Source: Lindgomyces ingoldianus (lineage: Eukaryota > Ascomycota > Dothideomycetes > Pleosporales > Lindgomycetaceae). From it: DNA of 64,000 nucleotides. Under the pieces are notes generated by a model. That model saw only the letters and a program-made list of their open reading frames with translations, did not search any database and was not told the origin of the DNA. Position 1 is the first letter of the stretch; the number at the start of each line of letters is the position of its first letter. A program made the position numbers and the translations under genes. Positions 31,860 to 46,355 of this stretch are shown piece by piece. The stretch is taken from NCBI RefSeq assembly GCF_010093535.1, contig NW_022985170.1:194990-258989 (forward strand). Reading direction: 5' to 3'.

Positions 31860-34800
31860 ATGGACTCAATGATTGAGATTGACGATGTGATTTTCGAACC
31901 ATATAATTCTGACGACAATATGAGCGATTGGCAGGACGAAATAGGGCTGCCAGTCACCCCCCAGAGGGAGGCGATGGGCGTCAGCATGCAGGTGGAGAGA
32001 TTGGTGGATTCTGCTCGTAAGGTCCTCGTGTGTCAACAAAGTCTCCAATACTCACCAAGAGCAGAGAGTGTCAAGCCAACTCCCCCAGGCCAGTCAGATG
32101 CCGTAACAATGATTCCCGGAGGGGAAAGCGATTGGCAAGTATCAGAGCTACCAATCCCCCAGGAGACAGAGGCGATGGCCACCAGGGCGCAGCTTGAGAG
32201 TTTCTTGGACACCTCTCGTAAGTTCCCAGCCCGCCATCAGTCTCCAATACTCACAACCAGCAGAGAACGTCAAGCCAACTCGGTCAGAACTGCCAGATAC
32301 CCCAGTGGTAATGCCACAGGAAGACAGCGGTTTCCCGTGTCGTAATGATCTCAAGAAGGACGATCTCACCACATTCATACAATATCAGGCAAATCAGAAA
32401 ACATACGAGGCAGCGTTCTTGAAAACCTTCGTTACTCATGCACTGCACCCTAGCAGACTCAATCTGATGAGATGTCTCCCAGACAAGCCTGAGGCTCTTG
32501 AGAAGATTGAGGGGTATCTGCGTGCAGTCTCAGAAAGCGTGGACGAGATCACCACTAAAATCATCCAGAATGCACACCTGAAAAGTGTCAACTTCCTTGC
32601 TAAAGATGGAAGCAAAGGTCTCCCATTCATAAATATCCACCGCTCCAAGCAGGATACGTTCAAGGATTTCGGCCCAGATAATATCTTCCCGGTTGCGCAG
32701 AAGCTGAAGCACTCCTGGCACAAGGCGTGGCCGAATCGAAGCACGTATGTGCAATATACGGCTGCGGATTATCCGGTGTCAACACACTCCCCTTTTGCCG
32801 ACATTGCCGCTGCACGAAAAAAATTCGATGGAGAGCCGGGATGTCCTGAGTTGCCTCACGGCCACCCGGTTGTGTGGCCTCCAAAGCCGGATCACTCTGC
32901 TCTATCGGGCATCGCTGGTGCCGCTTTTGGTGTGATCACCCAATACGATAAAGGACTAATTCAGTTTGCTGACCTTGTTCGACAGATTCTCGAGCGACAC
33001 TGTGTAAGGCTAGAGAAAGTGTTCCAACTCGTTTAAAGACTCCCCGAAAGACTAAAGCGAAACCTAGCGGTAGAGAGGTGGTATCCACTACCGCATCTAC
33101 CTTTCTTGATGTGGATATGGTCGGTGTCAGCGCTGGATCTCAAGCGAGTGGTACATCAACTAACCTAGATCCCGATATCACGCTGCCAGATAGGGAGTCT
33201 AGACGCCTCAATTCTGCTGTACTTAATCTGAGCGCCCAAATCTCCAATGAGGCATTTGTCTCTGGAGATTCGGCCAGGGATGAAACCCAGAAGAAGGGGC
33301 GGAGCGAAGAGATCATGGAAGTACATTGGCAACGACTTGTCCAGTCGTCCTCCAATCAAGCTAGCTCTTCTTACCGCCCTTCTTACCACCCTTCACAGGA
33401 CTTCAAGGGTGTCATATCTCACTCCGTAGAGAACCGTGTCCTCAAGGCACCCTCCCCTGAAACCCAGAAGCAAACCAATGCCTTTGCTTGTAAGAGTCCA
33501 GCGAAGACATTGATTCGATCCAGAAATGGTCTAAACTTGGAGACGATACGCGCTGTAACGCACGCTGTGGATAATGAGATTCTCAAACCTCCATCTAGTG
33601 CTGCACAAAAGGTGATCAAAGCTGTTGTTGCCAAGATTCCGAAGGTGAAGCCTGCTCAACCTGTCAGCACACCGGGCATAGGGATGACGACTATGGGAAC
33701 ATGTGCCCTTGAACCTCCGTCCTCTAGGCCACAGAAAGAAATCAACAATGCTTGGAGTAGGATTCAGTCGAAGACACTCGCAGAATCTACAAACTCGCAA
33801 GGCGGGGGGATGAGGTTCGCGCCGACTGTTGAGGAGATAGGCACGCTTGATCGGCAGTCTGGAGCTGAGGGTCTGAAACGGAAAGCATCGTCCTTAGCTT
33901 CTACGACACCACAAGCAGCTCCGAAGAAGCCGCAGGAGCCTCTGTTGAAAGATCCCTTGGGAAAGCATAAAGCGTCTAGAGCTAGTCAAGCCGAGAATAC
34001 CCCCAGCCGAAGTAAAAGGAAGGACCCGAGCAAGCCGGAGAAGCCAAGCAAAACGACACCATCCAGTGGCCCAAAGCTGAAAGTGCGCAGGCCAAAGCTG
34101 ACTCTGGTCAAGCCCCAACCTACAGGACCATTTCCACCTCATCCAAGCGGCTCACAGACCCTCGAACCCCACCAAGTCCTTCCACAGGGTGCATACTTCG
34201 AGGCAAAAGGCCCAGAGGACAAGTTTGTCTGGCGTTGCGGCATTAACCACGCGTTGGGATACTACTACAACTCTGGAGATAGAAAAGTCTGCCCAGGCTG
34301 CTTCACGCACATAGAGTACCAGCGAAAGCATATCACCATGGACTTCTACATGCCGATTAAGACTTTCTCCCGCCAGCCAGCTCCGGATGGAGTAATCTGG
34401 AAGCCGACGCCAATCTACGCAACCCAGAGAGTAAGGACGACCTCAGAGAATGTGTCACACAAAGGCCACGTTTCGCACAATGGCGTGGCCAAACTAGTGT
34501 ATTGGGAGTATATCCAGGCTGGTTCCACTGAAGCAGGAGCTAGGCAGAAGGCGATCGAGTACATGGAAGAGTATCTCGCCGCTAAGGTAAAGCCGGAGTC
34601 GGAGCCTACACCTGAACCTGAGTCTGAGAGCGAGGACGAACAAGTAGAGCCTGAACCCCATCCCAGCGGATCGAAAACCATGGAGCATGGCCAGGAACTT
34701 CCACTGGGCAGTTATTGGCAGAAGCAAGAGCGCCACGAAGAGTTTGCTTGGCGTTGTGATAGCAACCACGCACTTGGTCGGTACTACCTTGCAGGAGACA

Positions 34801-35399
34801 AGAGGACCTGTCCTGGTTGTGGATCGAACAAGAGCGGCAAAGCTAAGCATGCGACCATGGATTTCTACATGGAAGAAGGCACTACAGTTCGCCAGACTGC
34901 GGAGAACCTAGTTGATTGGCAACCGAGGCGGCCTTACAAGACCAAGAGCAGTGGGAAAGAGAAGAAGGTTACTGCTAGCACCCATAATCAATACGCTGCA
35001 AAAGTTTACTGGGAAGCTGTTGATAATGGTCGCACAGCAGCGGAGGCTATGAAGCTCGCGCTCGATAAAACGGACGCTTGGGTCGACGCCAAGGACGCCG
35101 AAGTTGAGGCGGCGGCAGTGGCAGTGGTAGAGGACGACAATGGGAGTCGGGAAGCCACTATTGAGGAGTGCCCCGACTCCGACTCGGATTCTGACTCCGC
35201 TGTAGCCCCCATTCAGCTTGGAGGACCGGATAATACTAAGCACAAGCGACTGAGGATCGTCCCGAAGAAGAGGGCGATTGATGAGGTGAGTATAGGCAGC
35301 CAATATGAAGAAGGGCCATCGCAGAACCGTGTAGCCCCTAATCAGGTTGTGGAATCCAGTGATGACGACATCTCTTCCTCGGGTTCAGACAGTGAATAA
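31860..35399 (+). CDS. Protein with two copies of an unfamiliar Cys/His domain
   Basis: Best read as one gene with exons 31860-32016, 32065-32217, 32264-33003 and 33078-35399, giving 1123 residues; the last acceptor could also be at 33051. The first two exon-intron units are tandem duplicates. Exon 3 codes a helical region (FIQYQANQKTYEAAFLKTF onward) of unknown family. Exon 4 has a long Lys/Ser/Pro-rich basic linker, then two related domains, about 34135-34590 and 34659-35105. Each has WRC, then NHALG.YY..GD....CPGC, then KH.TMDFYM, and later a VYWE helix. The C, H and CPGC residues could bind one zinc ion. An acidic Pro/Glu/Ser linker separates the copies, and the C-terminus is acidic and Ser-rich. 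A nuclear, nucleic-acid-related role is plausible but only inferred. The alternative is two genes, with the first ending at 33036. Confidence 0.65.
31924..32301 (+). repeat. Tandem segmental duplication containing an intron
   Basis: A segment starting GCGATTGGCA at 31924 recurs from 32128, about 200 bases later. Both copies contain coding sequence, a CTCGTAAG donor, the internal CAGTCTCCAATACTCAC or AAAGTCTCCAATACTCAC, an AGCAG acceptor and a GTCAAGCCAACT exon start. Exon and intron were therefore copied together. Confidence 0.8.
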
Positions 35400-36084
35400 G
35401 GACTTGGATAGGTACTATATATACTGACTAGGCTAACTATGATAACTAGAATCTATGGCGATTATTAAGCAGGGGCCTGTGCTGAGAACCGGCAACTTGC
35501 TGTGAACATGCATGTTTCTAGAGGTTGTCTTCTTTTCACTCATTCCATACCTGGGTTTCATATGCCTTTGTGAAGGACATCGGTAATAAAGAAGGGTAAA
35601 TGAGGCCTCCAGTCCTCAAGCGTGCCTTTGGCTGTTTCGTCCAATCCACCCTTCCGTGTTCCGCAAAGTCGTGATGAGGGCCGCGCGGTGTGGCTATGCA
35701 ACCCGAAGGATCGCAAACCTACCCTGTTGAGGGAGCAAAAAGACCGAGCTAAAGGCCGGTGTCGTGCTCCCGCCCTCACTTTTGCTAATGATTGGATCAT
35801 CAAACGCGTTCTAACCTAAACAACGCAAGATCAATATTTTAAAAACGCGGTACCTTTGTCGAAAGACGTTCGACAAGACATCTTGACCCTGCAAATTTAT
35901 GTAGCACTAGGGCGGTTTCTTGTTAGCGGGCCATGTAAATTTATGTTGAATACCGCGACGCGTGTGCGATCGTCTGTTCCCCATGAAACCCCTCTTTTGT
36001 TTCTTTTGACTGTTCTTTGTCCATCTTTTGTGATGTTCATGGCATGACCGACTCAGCCTTTCGTTTCTTTAGAGGAGCCAAAGC
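35400..36084. other. Intergenic region upstream of the Ecm33-like gene
   Basis: Promoter side of the Ecm33-like gene. ORFs at 35558-35803 (-) and 35622-35819 (+) overlap each other and lack motifs. Nothing else seen. Confidence 0.45.
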
Positions 36085-37507
36085 ATGAAGCTTTGCATCG
36101 CGTCTTTCGGTCTTTTTCTCGTACAATGTTTAATTGGGGCTGCTAATGCTGGTATGTCGAGTGTCCAAGTTTCGGGAATATTGGGGATGGACGATGCACC
36201 ACAGCTTGGAAATAACATTAACATCTCTCGCAGACTGTGCGCCGGTGTCTGGGTCCCTTACTCTCAAGACTTCGCAAGATGTCACAACAGTTTCAAAGTG
36301 TACGGACTTCACTGGGAATATTGTCGTCGCGGCCGATGGACCTGAGGAGATTGCACTTGACGGGATCCACACGGTCACTGGAAATATTGATGTTGAGAAT
36401 GTCGCACAGCTCCGCTCGCTCTCTTCTAACTCACTTGAGGTTGTTCAGAGCCTGACGTTGATGAATCTCCCCAAGCTCTCGAATCTTAGCTTTCCAGCGT
36501 TATCGAATTTCTCCTCACTGCAATGGAAGAATCTGCCATCTTTCGAGCACTGTGCTGTCGCCGGAACGCATAATGGCGAAATCCAAGAAATCACGGTTAC
36601 GAACACTTCGCTCAAGAGCATGGATTGGTTGGTCTGGCCGGTTCAATTGTTGAACATTACCGAGAACGCCAGCCTTGAGACTTTCAGCATCCCTTACAAT
36701 TCTATTAATACGGGTAGCTCGCTTACCTTCTCTGACAATGCTGCTCTTGCAAACATCACCGTCTCGCAATTATCTGGAATCTACGGTGGTTTGCAAGTCT
36801 CGGGTAATAATGCCCTTTCCAAGCTCTCCTTCGAAGCGATGGAGACAATTGGGGGTTATGTCCAACTCAGCGGCGATTTCAAGAACGTCTCTATGCCTGC
36901 ACTCAACTCAATCAATGGCGGACTGAACGTCCAGTCCACTGGCGACATTACAGCACTATGTATCAACTTGCAAGAAAAGGCGTCCTCCCATGTCCTCAAA
37001 GGACACTATGACTGCACACCAAACGTCCAGAAGAGTCCAGCGTCTCCAACCACCATGAGCAGTGCGTCCACCGCGAAACCAACGTCCCCAACAATAACTA
37101 CAATACCAACCCCCTCTCCAAGCCCCCAAGGCAGCGGGCTCTCTATCTGGGGAAAAGTAGGCATATCCGTCACAGTTCTTGTCATTGCCTTCACCACTCT
37201 CGCCCTCACAATCTTTTACTTCCGCCGTCGTAACCATTCCAAAGTCCAAGAAATCCAGCAAAAGAAAATCGACTCCATCGAGCTGGCTGATTCGGACGCT
37301 GGAGCTGGAGCTTCGATACCTAAGGAACTAGAATCTCCGCATATCCGATTAGAACTGGCGGCAGGGAAGATTGCCCAGGAGCTACCAGCATATGTTCCGC
37401 ATGAATTACTGGCCAAGCATGGGAGCAGCGAGTTGCATAGCCCTACGGCGAGCTTTACGAGTGTGAGGAGTGATGTGCCATTGATTCGACATGAGTTACC
37501 TGGTTGA
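36085..37507 (+). CDS. Ecm33/Sps2-like surface protein with transmembrane tail
   Basis: Two exons, 36085-36151 and 36234-37507, give 446 residues. Residues 1-22 are a signal peptide (FGLFLVQCLIGAANA) and the intron lies exactly at its end, as is common in secreted fungal proteins. Residues about 25-300 form the receptor-L/Ecm33-like leucine-rich solenoid: repeated short strands such as IALDGIHTVTGNIDVEN, SLTLMNLPKLSNLSFPAL and LSGIYGGLQVSGN, with several N-glycosylation sites and flanking cysteines. A Ser/Thr/Pro stalk leads to one membrane segment (ISVTVLVIAFTTLALTIFYF) with RRR on the inner side. A cytoplasmic tail of about 100 residues follows with repeated ELPA/HEL-like short motifs. Yeast Ecm33 is GPI-anchored; this one has a transmembrane segment and tail instead, so signalling from the cell surface is conceivable but unproven. 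Confidence 0.82.
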
Positions 37508-38155
37508 GAAATTTCAGATGGGCGGTTTTTGGCAGATGGATCCAGGATGTAACTAGGTGGGTAACTAAAGATAAATTACCTAGAGAAGAGGAGGAAGGGC
37601 ACAAATTCGCCTATATAGCAAAAGAAGGACCCAGATGCGAAACACGCGGGGAAAAGATGGTATCCAGCCTGGTGGCATACCTGTCCCACCTATGGATATG
37701 ATTTTCACGCCTTGACGGAGTTTTCCAGCCCCGTCTCCATTGTAGGAGGATGCATACTCCCGAGTAGCGGAGTTGTAGGCTACCGCTATTCGACTCTCTA
37801 TGTTGTTAAAATACTTAAGAAGAGATGGAGGACATCTGCCTGCCCAGGCGCTCTGTCTATGCACGTCCCACGACGGCGCTGTGGCGGAGATCAAGTCCAC
37901 GCGAGGCCTCTAACAAGCGTGGAGAGAAAGGCAAAATATTGCTCCTATGAGGGTTGGAAAGACCCTAGATCATACATGACCCATTTTTTCAAATAATTAA
38001 TGTAATAAGAGTAAGCAGGTGATACTTTACCAGCACATTACTTTCGCTCAATCTCCCTACATTCACACAACTTAGGAACTTGTTTACATTACAGAATCAG
38101 GGTGCGGTGTACTAAATACAACATCTCGAGCAACATAAGAAAGATCCTGACCTTT
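37508..38155. other. Convergent 3' intergenic region
   Basis: Between the stops of the Ecm33-like gene (+) and the monooxygenase (-). Short ORFs only; no structure of note. Confidence 0.45.
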
Positions 38156-41362
<3,207 letters not shown>

Positions 41363-43196
41363 TCATCGCAATTCAGAATACTTCAGAGAAACACTGCAGC
41401 TCTCGATTGATTCTTCGTTATCCTCCTCGGTGTCGTCGGCACCGTCTTGAAAATCGATGGGCTCTTGACCAACCCTCTTGCTCTTGCCTTTTTCAAGAGC
41501 GTCTTTGTCAAAGGACGACATAGCACTTGCTTCAGCAAGAGCAAGCTGGTACTTCATCTGCGGCTTACTTCCAGCGGTATTGAGTCCTCTCGCACGAACA
41601 AGTTTCTTAAGCGCCACTAGGCTGTTCGCATTGTCGGCTTCATCCAATCGTTTGACGAAATCGTCTTTCTGCTCACCCTCCGTAGAGAGATTACGGTTAG
41701 CGCAGAGAGTTTTCAAGTCGGCAAGGGATAAGATGCTTCTCGGATCCGGATGGTCTTTCGTGATGGTTTTGAGAATGGCGACATTTGTAGCCTTGACCGG
41801 TGTGTGAGGGTTCAATTTCTCGCGGAGCTCCTTCGCAGCCGCCTCCTCTGCAGCTTTCCGCTCTTTGATTTGCTCCCTCTGTTTGACCTTTGCCTCCTTT
41901 TCATCTTGCATACGCTGGATCCTCGCTTGATTATCGGCTATTTTCTGTGCTGCACGCTCAGCTTTCTCTCTCGCCTTTTCCTCACGAGCTCTAACCACCT
42001 CCTGCTGCCTCTGGATGACGCGACTGCGCTCGGCATCCCTAGCCCTACGCTTCTCCTCAATCTTCCGCTCTTTAGCCTTGCAATCCTCTTCACGGATGCG
42101 CTCTCTAGACTCGCGGAACGCTTCCATTTCCATGCGGCGTACTATCTGATTGTCGGGCCCATCCTCGTCGATAGGAATTGTGGCAGTTCCCGCCATGAGG
42201 GCCTGGTAGCGGTCTTTACAAGCCTTTGAAGAGAAGATGGCGTCCTTGTTGAGTTTGCGCATGAAGGTAGAAACTTTGTGGAAACGACGGGATCGGACCT
42301 GTTCCATTTCGTTGTTGATATCGATGTCAGCCAGCTCAAATGCGGCTAGAAGAATTTTGTCCTGCCACTACATTAACTGGCTTTACTTAGGTACTGCAAG
42401 TGTAACGTACATCTTCCAATCCCCATTCCTTGTAGCCTTCCTTCAAGAGAAAGTCAACGTGCTCGGCTTGAGCGGACTTAATCCTGCAAATACGGCCGCC
42501 AATGGATTTCTTATCATAAAGGATGCGGCCTTCCTTTGCAAGCTTCTCAGCAATCTGGTGATCAGTATATCCCTTCTCCTTCATATTAATCATTAGCTCG
42601 TCATCGGAGTCCAGATTTACGGAAATCTTCTTTGCGTACGCTGGGAGGCAATCGCCGGGTTCACGCTTGTGCGGACGTCCGAAAGTGAGCGGTCCCTTAG
42701 TTGGGGCAAAATTAAGCTCCTCTGCGCCCTCGTCCAAGAGAAAAGCATTGTCCTCATTGAATCGAGCACGGAGCGCCGCCTTTTGAGCATAGTTGGTGGT
42801 TCGTTGATAAAGGATTTTGGGTTTCGGTGGTCCACACGGGCTACGAACTTCGCTGACAAAGCCGATGCAATCATCCCCCATTTCACTATCACCTCGACGC
42901 AGCTGTTCATACCCTTCAGGCTCAGGGAAGTCATCGTCATCCTGGACCGGATTAGAGAGATTTTAAGACACCAATGTTAAAGAAAGGACTGACCTCCATA
43001 ATGTCACCGAATACACTCATTTCCTGGTTGTCGTCCAAGACCAAGTCTGAGGGTATCGCGGTCACATCTGCCATTTCATACTCAAAGAGTAGTCGATCGG
43101 CAGGATTACTGGCTTCATAGAATTAGAAGAATGCAAGAATGCAAGAAGGTGGATATCTGTTTGCTTACCAAGCTCGACGAACTCGTGACCGGCCAT
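41363..43196 (-). CDS. Coiled-coil protein with two SAP-like motifs, function unknown
   Basis: Four exons, 43196-43169, 43112-42994, 42941-42411 and 42367-41363, give 560 residues; the first exon is only 28 bases (MAGHEFVEL). The N-terminal third is acidic (DDDDFPEPEG) and then compact, with GDDCIGFVSEVRSPCGPPK and a region around MKEKGYTDHQIAEKLAKEG that looks like a helix-turn-helix or SANT-like fold. A long Arg/Glu/Lys coiled coil runs from roughly residue 280 to 400. Two successive SAP-like motifs follow, LADLKTLCANRNLSTEG and LVALKKLVRARGLNTAG, each with the leucine-Gly spacing of SAP DNA-binding helices. The C-terminus is acidic. A chromatin or DNA-binding role is an inference from these features; I do not recognise the family by name. 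It is divergent from the membrane-protein gene at 44000. Confidence 0.7.
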
Positions 43197-43999
43197 GTTA
43201 TTCGTGTTGACGCTAACAAAGGAATAAAGGTGAGTTGATGTAATGGTTTTGGGGGTGCAGACTGTCCCGTAACCTGCCGCTAGAAATCAGGGAAATTCCC
43301 TGAGAGGGAGGATGGGCAAGGTTGCCGCCAGAAAGCTATGGATGCGATAATGTTGCTGCGATTTGGGTGGATATAGTAAAAATTCTGGCAATAAATCCGC
43401 TCAAAGCTGGAGAGAGTTGACGCCCTGGAGGCTGCTGGCTCTGTACCACCTAAGAAGTGTTTGCAGCAGGTGGAAGAATTAGGCAAAGTCGATCAATAGA
43501 GGGGACGAAGAAAAGCCGGAGCTGAGGAAATAGGTATGTAGGTTTCTGCGGCGACAGTAGGGTGGACGAATGTGCATGCACCACAGATGAAAGAGGGCTC
43601 ATGGTTGGGTGAAGGCGGAAAAGAGTTTTGCTTTCCACCAACAGTAGGGAGAGTCAGAGTCAACTGGCGAATATCTAAAAGTGTCATGACGCAAGCCAAC
43701 TGACCGAAGTATCGTCAAAGAAGGGCATCTTTCATGGTGCCACGCTTCTAATGATATCTGTTGTGATGTTGATGGTCGTGATACAGATTATGTTCGCAAT
43801 TGAGGGTGATAGTGGTGGTAGTTCTGTGGCGCAACGTGTGGCGCATCAAGCCCCTGTCATATGACGCAACCGCCCCATGGCGAAGATCACCTCCAAAAAC
43901 ACGATTCTACACCAGCAATCCCACAACATTTACTTTCGAATAATTTTATCCTCTCGCCCGCTCTTTTGCATCCATCGAACCTGAAACTTGATACAAGCT
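43197..43999. other. Divergent promoter region
   Basis: It lies between the starts of the SAP-like gene (-) and the membrane-protein gene (+), so it must carry both promoters. No credible ORF or repeat. Confidence 0.5.
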
Positions 44000-45373
44000 A
44001 TGTCACTCTCTTATTTCAATGTTAAAAGACTTCGCCGCCAATCCAAACAAGGCGATGCACCATCGTCTCCCATCGAAGAGGCCGCCACTTCGCCTGTCCT
44101 TGACGAAGCGGATGAAAAGTTCCTCGAGCGCCTCGCTGCACTCGCTGTAGAGCCTGAAGGCACTCCGCCGCCACTTCCAGATCGCCCTGTAACACTGACC
44201 AGCGGGGAGAAAAGCAAAGAAACTGAGACTACCTCCGATGTTGACGCCGATGCCGACGTGAAACAGAAGAAGAGTATTATGTCTTATTTTGCACTTGCGC
44301 AAGCCAAGTTCAAACACTCTGGGGAGAAAGAACATAAGGATAAAGTTCGATCAGACAAAGGGAAACACAAGGTGACAGACAAGGACAGGCAAAAGGTTGC
44401 GGATGACCTTCATTCTGCGGCTGAGGCAACTAAATCTTTCGAGGAGAAAGAAACAGAGAAGGAGAAAGAGGACATTACGGTCATCTTGGATCAACTCAAT
44501 CTTGCCGCTGTGAACAACCGCGTTTTCAGCTTCTCAAAGGAATCCCAGGAGCTCCTCGACAAGTTTAAGTTAGTCCTGAAAGATATCGTCAATGGCGCCC
44601 CAACAGCCTATAATGACCTCGAGAAACTTCTCACTGATTCCGAAAATCAACTCAAGAATATGTACGGAGGTCTCCCCCCATTTCTGCAGAATCTGGTCAA
44701 GAGCCTTCCGGCGAAGATAACGGCAGCCCTCGGCCCAGAGATTCTTGCTGCCCAGGCAGAGAAACCGGGCTTTGACGCGAAGCAACATGCATCTGCAAGT
44801 GGCTTCGGAAAGAGATCCAGGTCAAAGAAGTTAAAAGTTCCCAGCCTTAAGTCACTCGTTTCCGCCGAGGGTGCTGTGGCAACAATGCTGAAAACCATTC
44901 TCAATTTCCTCAAGTTTCGCTTCCCTGCTCTTATGACTGGCACAAATGTGCTCATGAGCCTCGCCGTGTTCTGTAAGCCTTATAACCCTCGAGTCAGGAA
45001 TCTAGACGAATATTAACATCCTTCAGTGCTCCTCTTTGTATTCTGGTATTGCCACAAACGCGGCCGCGAAACTCGGCTTGAGAGAGAGCGCCTCACTGCT
45101 GAAGGTGTGGATTCTGCACTTGCCAGCAGTGTATCCTCCTTCGATGACGACGGCGACTTATTTTTCGAAGACCAGCAAAAGGGAGAAAGTAGTAATGAGA
45201 GGCCTGCACCTCCACTCATCATCCACGACGATAGAGAAGCCCCTGACAAGCAGCACGCAAGCGTCGATGACATGCCATCAGTCTTACATCTCCCCGAGCC
45301 GCCATCTGGCGCAACTCCGTTGAAAGAGGAGCTGTTAAGAGAGGCGCCGCTAAAGTCATCGGGTGCTCTGTAG
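44000..45373 (+). CDS. Single-pass membrane protein, conserved fungal, function unknown
   Basis: Two exons, 44000-44972 and 45027-45373, give 439 residues. The first 160 residues are hydrophilic, rich in Lys, Glu, Asp and Ser. A helical region follows (VILDQLNLAAVNN, ELLDKFKLVLKDI, PPFLQNLVKSLP), and a basic patch (GKRSRSKKLKVPS). The intron sits inside the membrane segment and joining it produces LMSLAVFCLLLFVFWYCHKRG, a convincing transmembrane helix with positively charged residues after it. The tail of about 110 residues is acidic. There is no signal peptide, so it is probably anchored in an internal membrane with the long N-terminus on one side. I do not recognise the family; proteins of this layout in related fungi have been given vague names. 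The strand change relative to its neighbour points to a shared promoter. Confidence 0.7.
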
Positions 45374-46355
45374 GAAATTAACAGTTATGATGAGGCTTCT
45401 GTAGCAGTGAAGTGTTGGCTATCCCTTTAGATTGATATCCCAGTATTTAAGTATTTCTTGTAATAGAGGCAGGTCTATGGATTTCGGATCTGCTTAGTAT
45501 ATGGCTAATGAATTGGATAATGACGGGACGAGATTAGATAAGATACTTGCAATGAGACACTCTGTGTTTGTTCGAATAGTTTTTCCAGCGTTAACGATTT
45601 TGAGCTAGCGGTAAGATTGAAATGGGCATATAAATATAGTATATCCAGACACAGAAGATACAAACAACTTTTAAGGAGCCCCAACGCGATCCATTCCTCA
45701 GGCTTGATTCCAAGGCGTTTAAAGAAAGACATGTCTGAAGTCTCGTTACGTGGCTTGCAAAAGGAGCTGATACTCGCGTTGAAAAGCACTAATAGGTGTC
45801 GGATATTACCCTACCTGTTGTGTCCTAATACAAGGGCTTACATGTGGTGCTAAGCAGCTAAATATACAGAGCGCCCTATATACCTGGCTCTCCAGCTTAG
45901 CGTTCTTCCTAGGTGTTTATATCGACTTGTCTCTATTATATAGTCTCGATTGGCTTCTCCACTTACCCGATCTGATAGACGACTTGTTTCAGCCACTAGG
46001 TGCGTTACTATGACGTTGCACAAGACTTTGAGGAGTAAGGGGATGCAGAAACTGAATAAGTGGGAGGGAGAGTAAGGCCGATGGACGAAAAATGGGTATT
46101 GAAGGAGAGGGTGCGTGTTAATTGTGACGAGGTCTATGTCATGTTCACTTCACCTAAGACTACTACTTGCTTGTCAGTAGCGCAAATAGTTGAATCGGAT
46201 ATATTTATTGCAATTTTCTCCCCCAGAATGGCAGAATCTCCCCCTTAGACATACCCTATAAATAGGAAAGAGCAAAGAACTTTTAGTATACCAAGAGATC
46301 TGGTAGATCTCACTGTGATGCCTGGCTAGTAGACTGGTGAGTGGCAGGTGATTTA
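45374..46355. other. AT-rich convergent intergenic region
   Basis: Between the stops of the membrane-protein gene (+) and the methyltransferase gene (-). It is more AT-rich than its surroundings. Short ORFs only. Confidence 0.45.
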
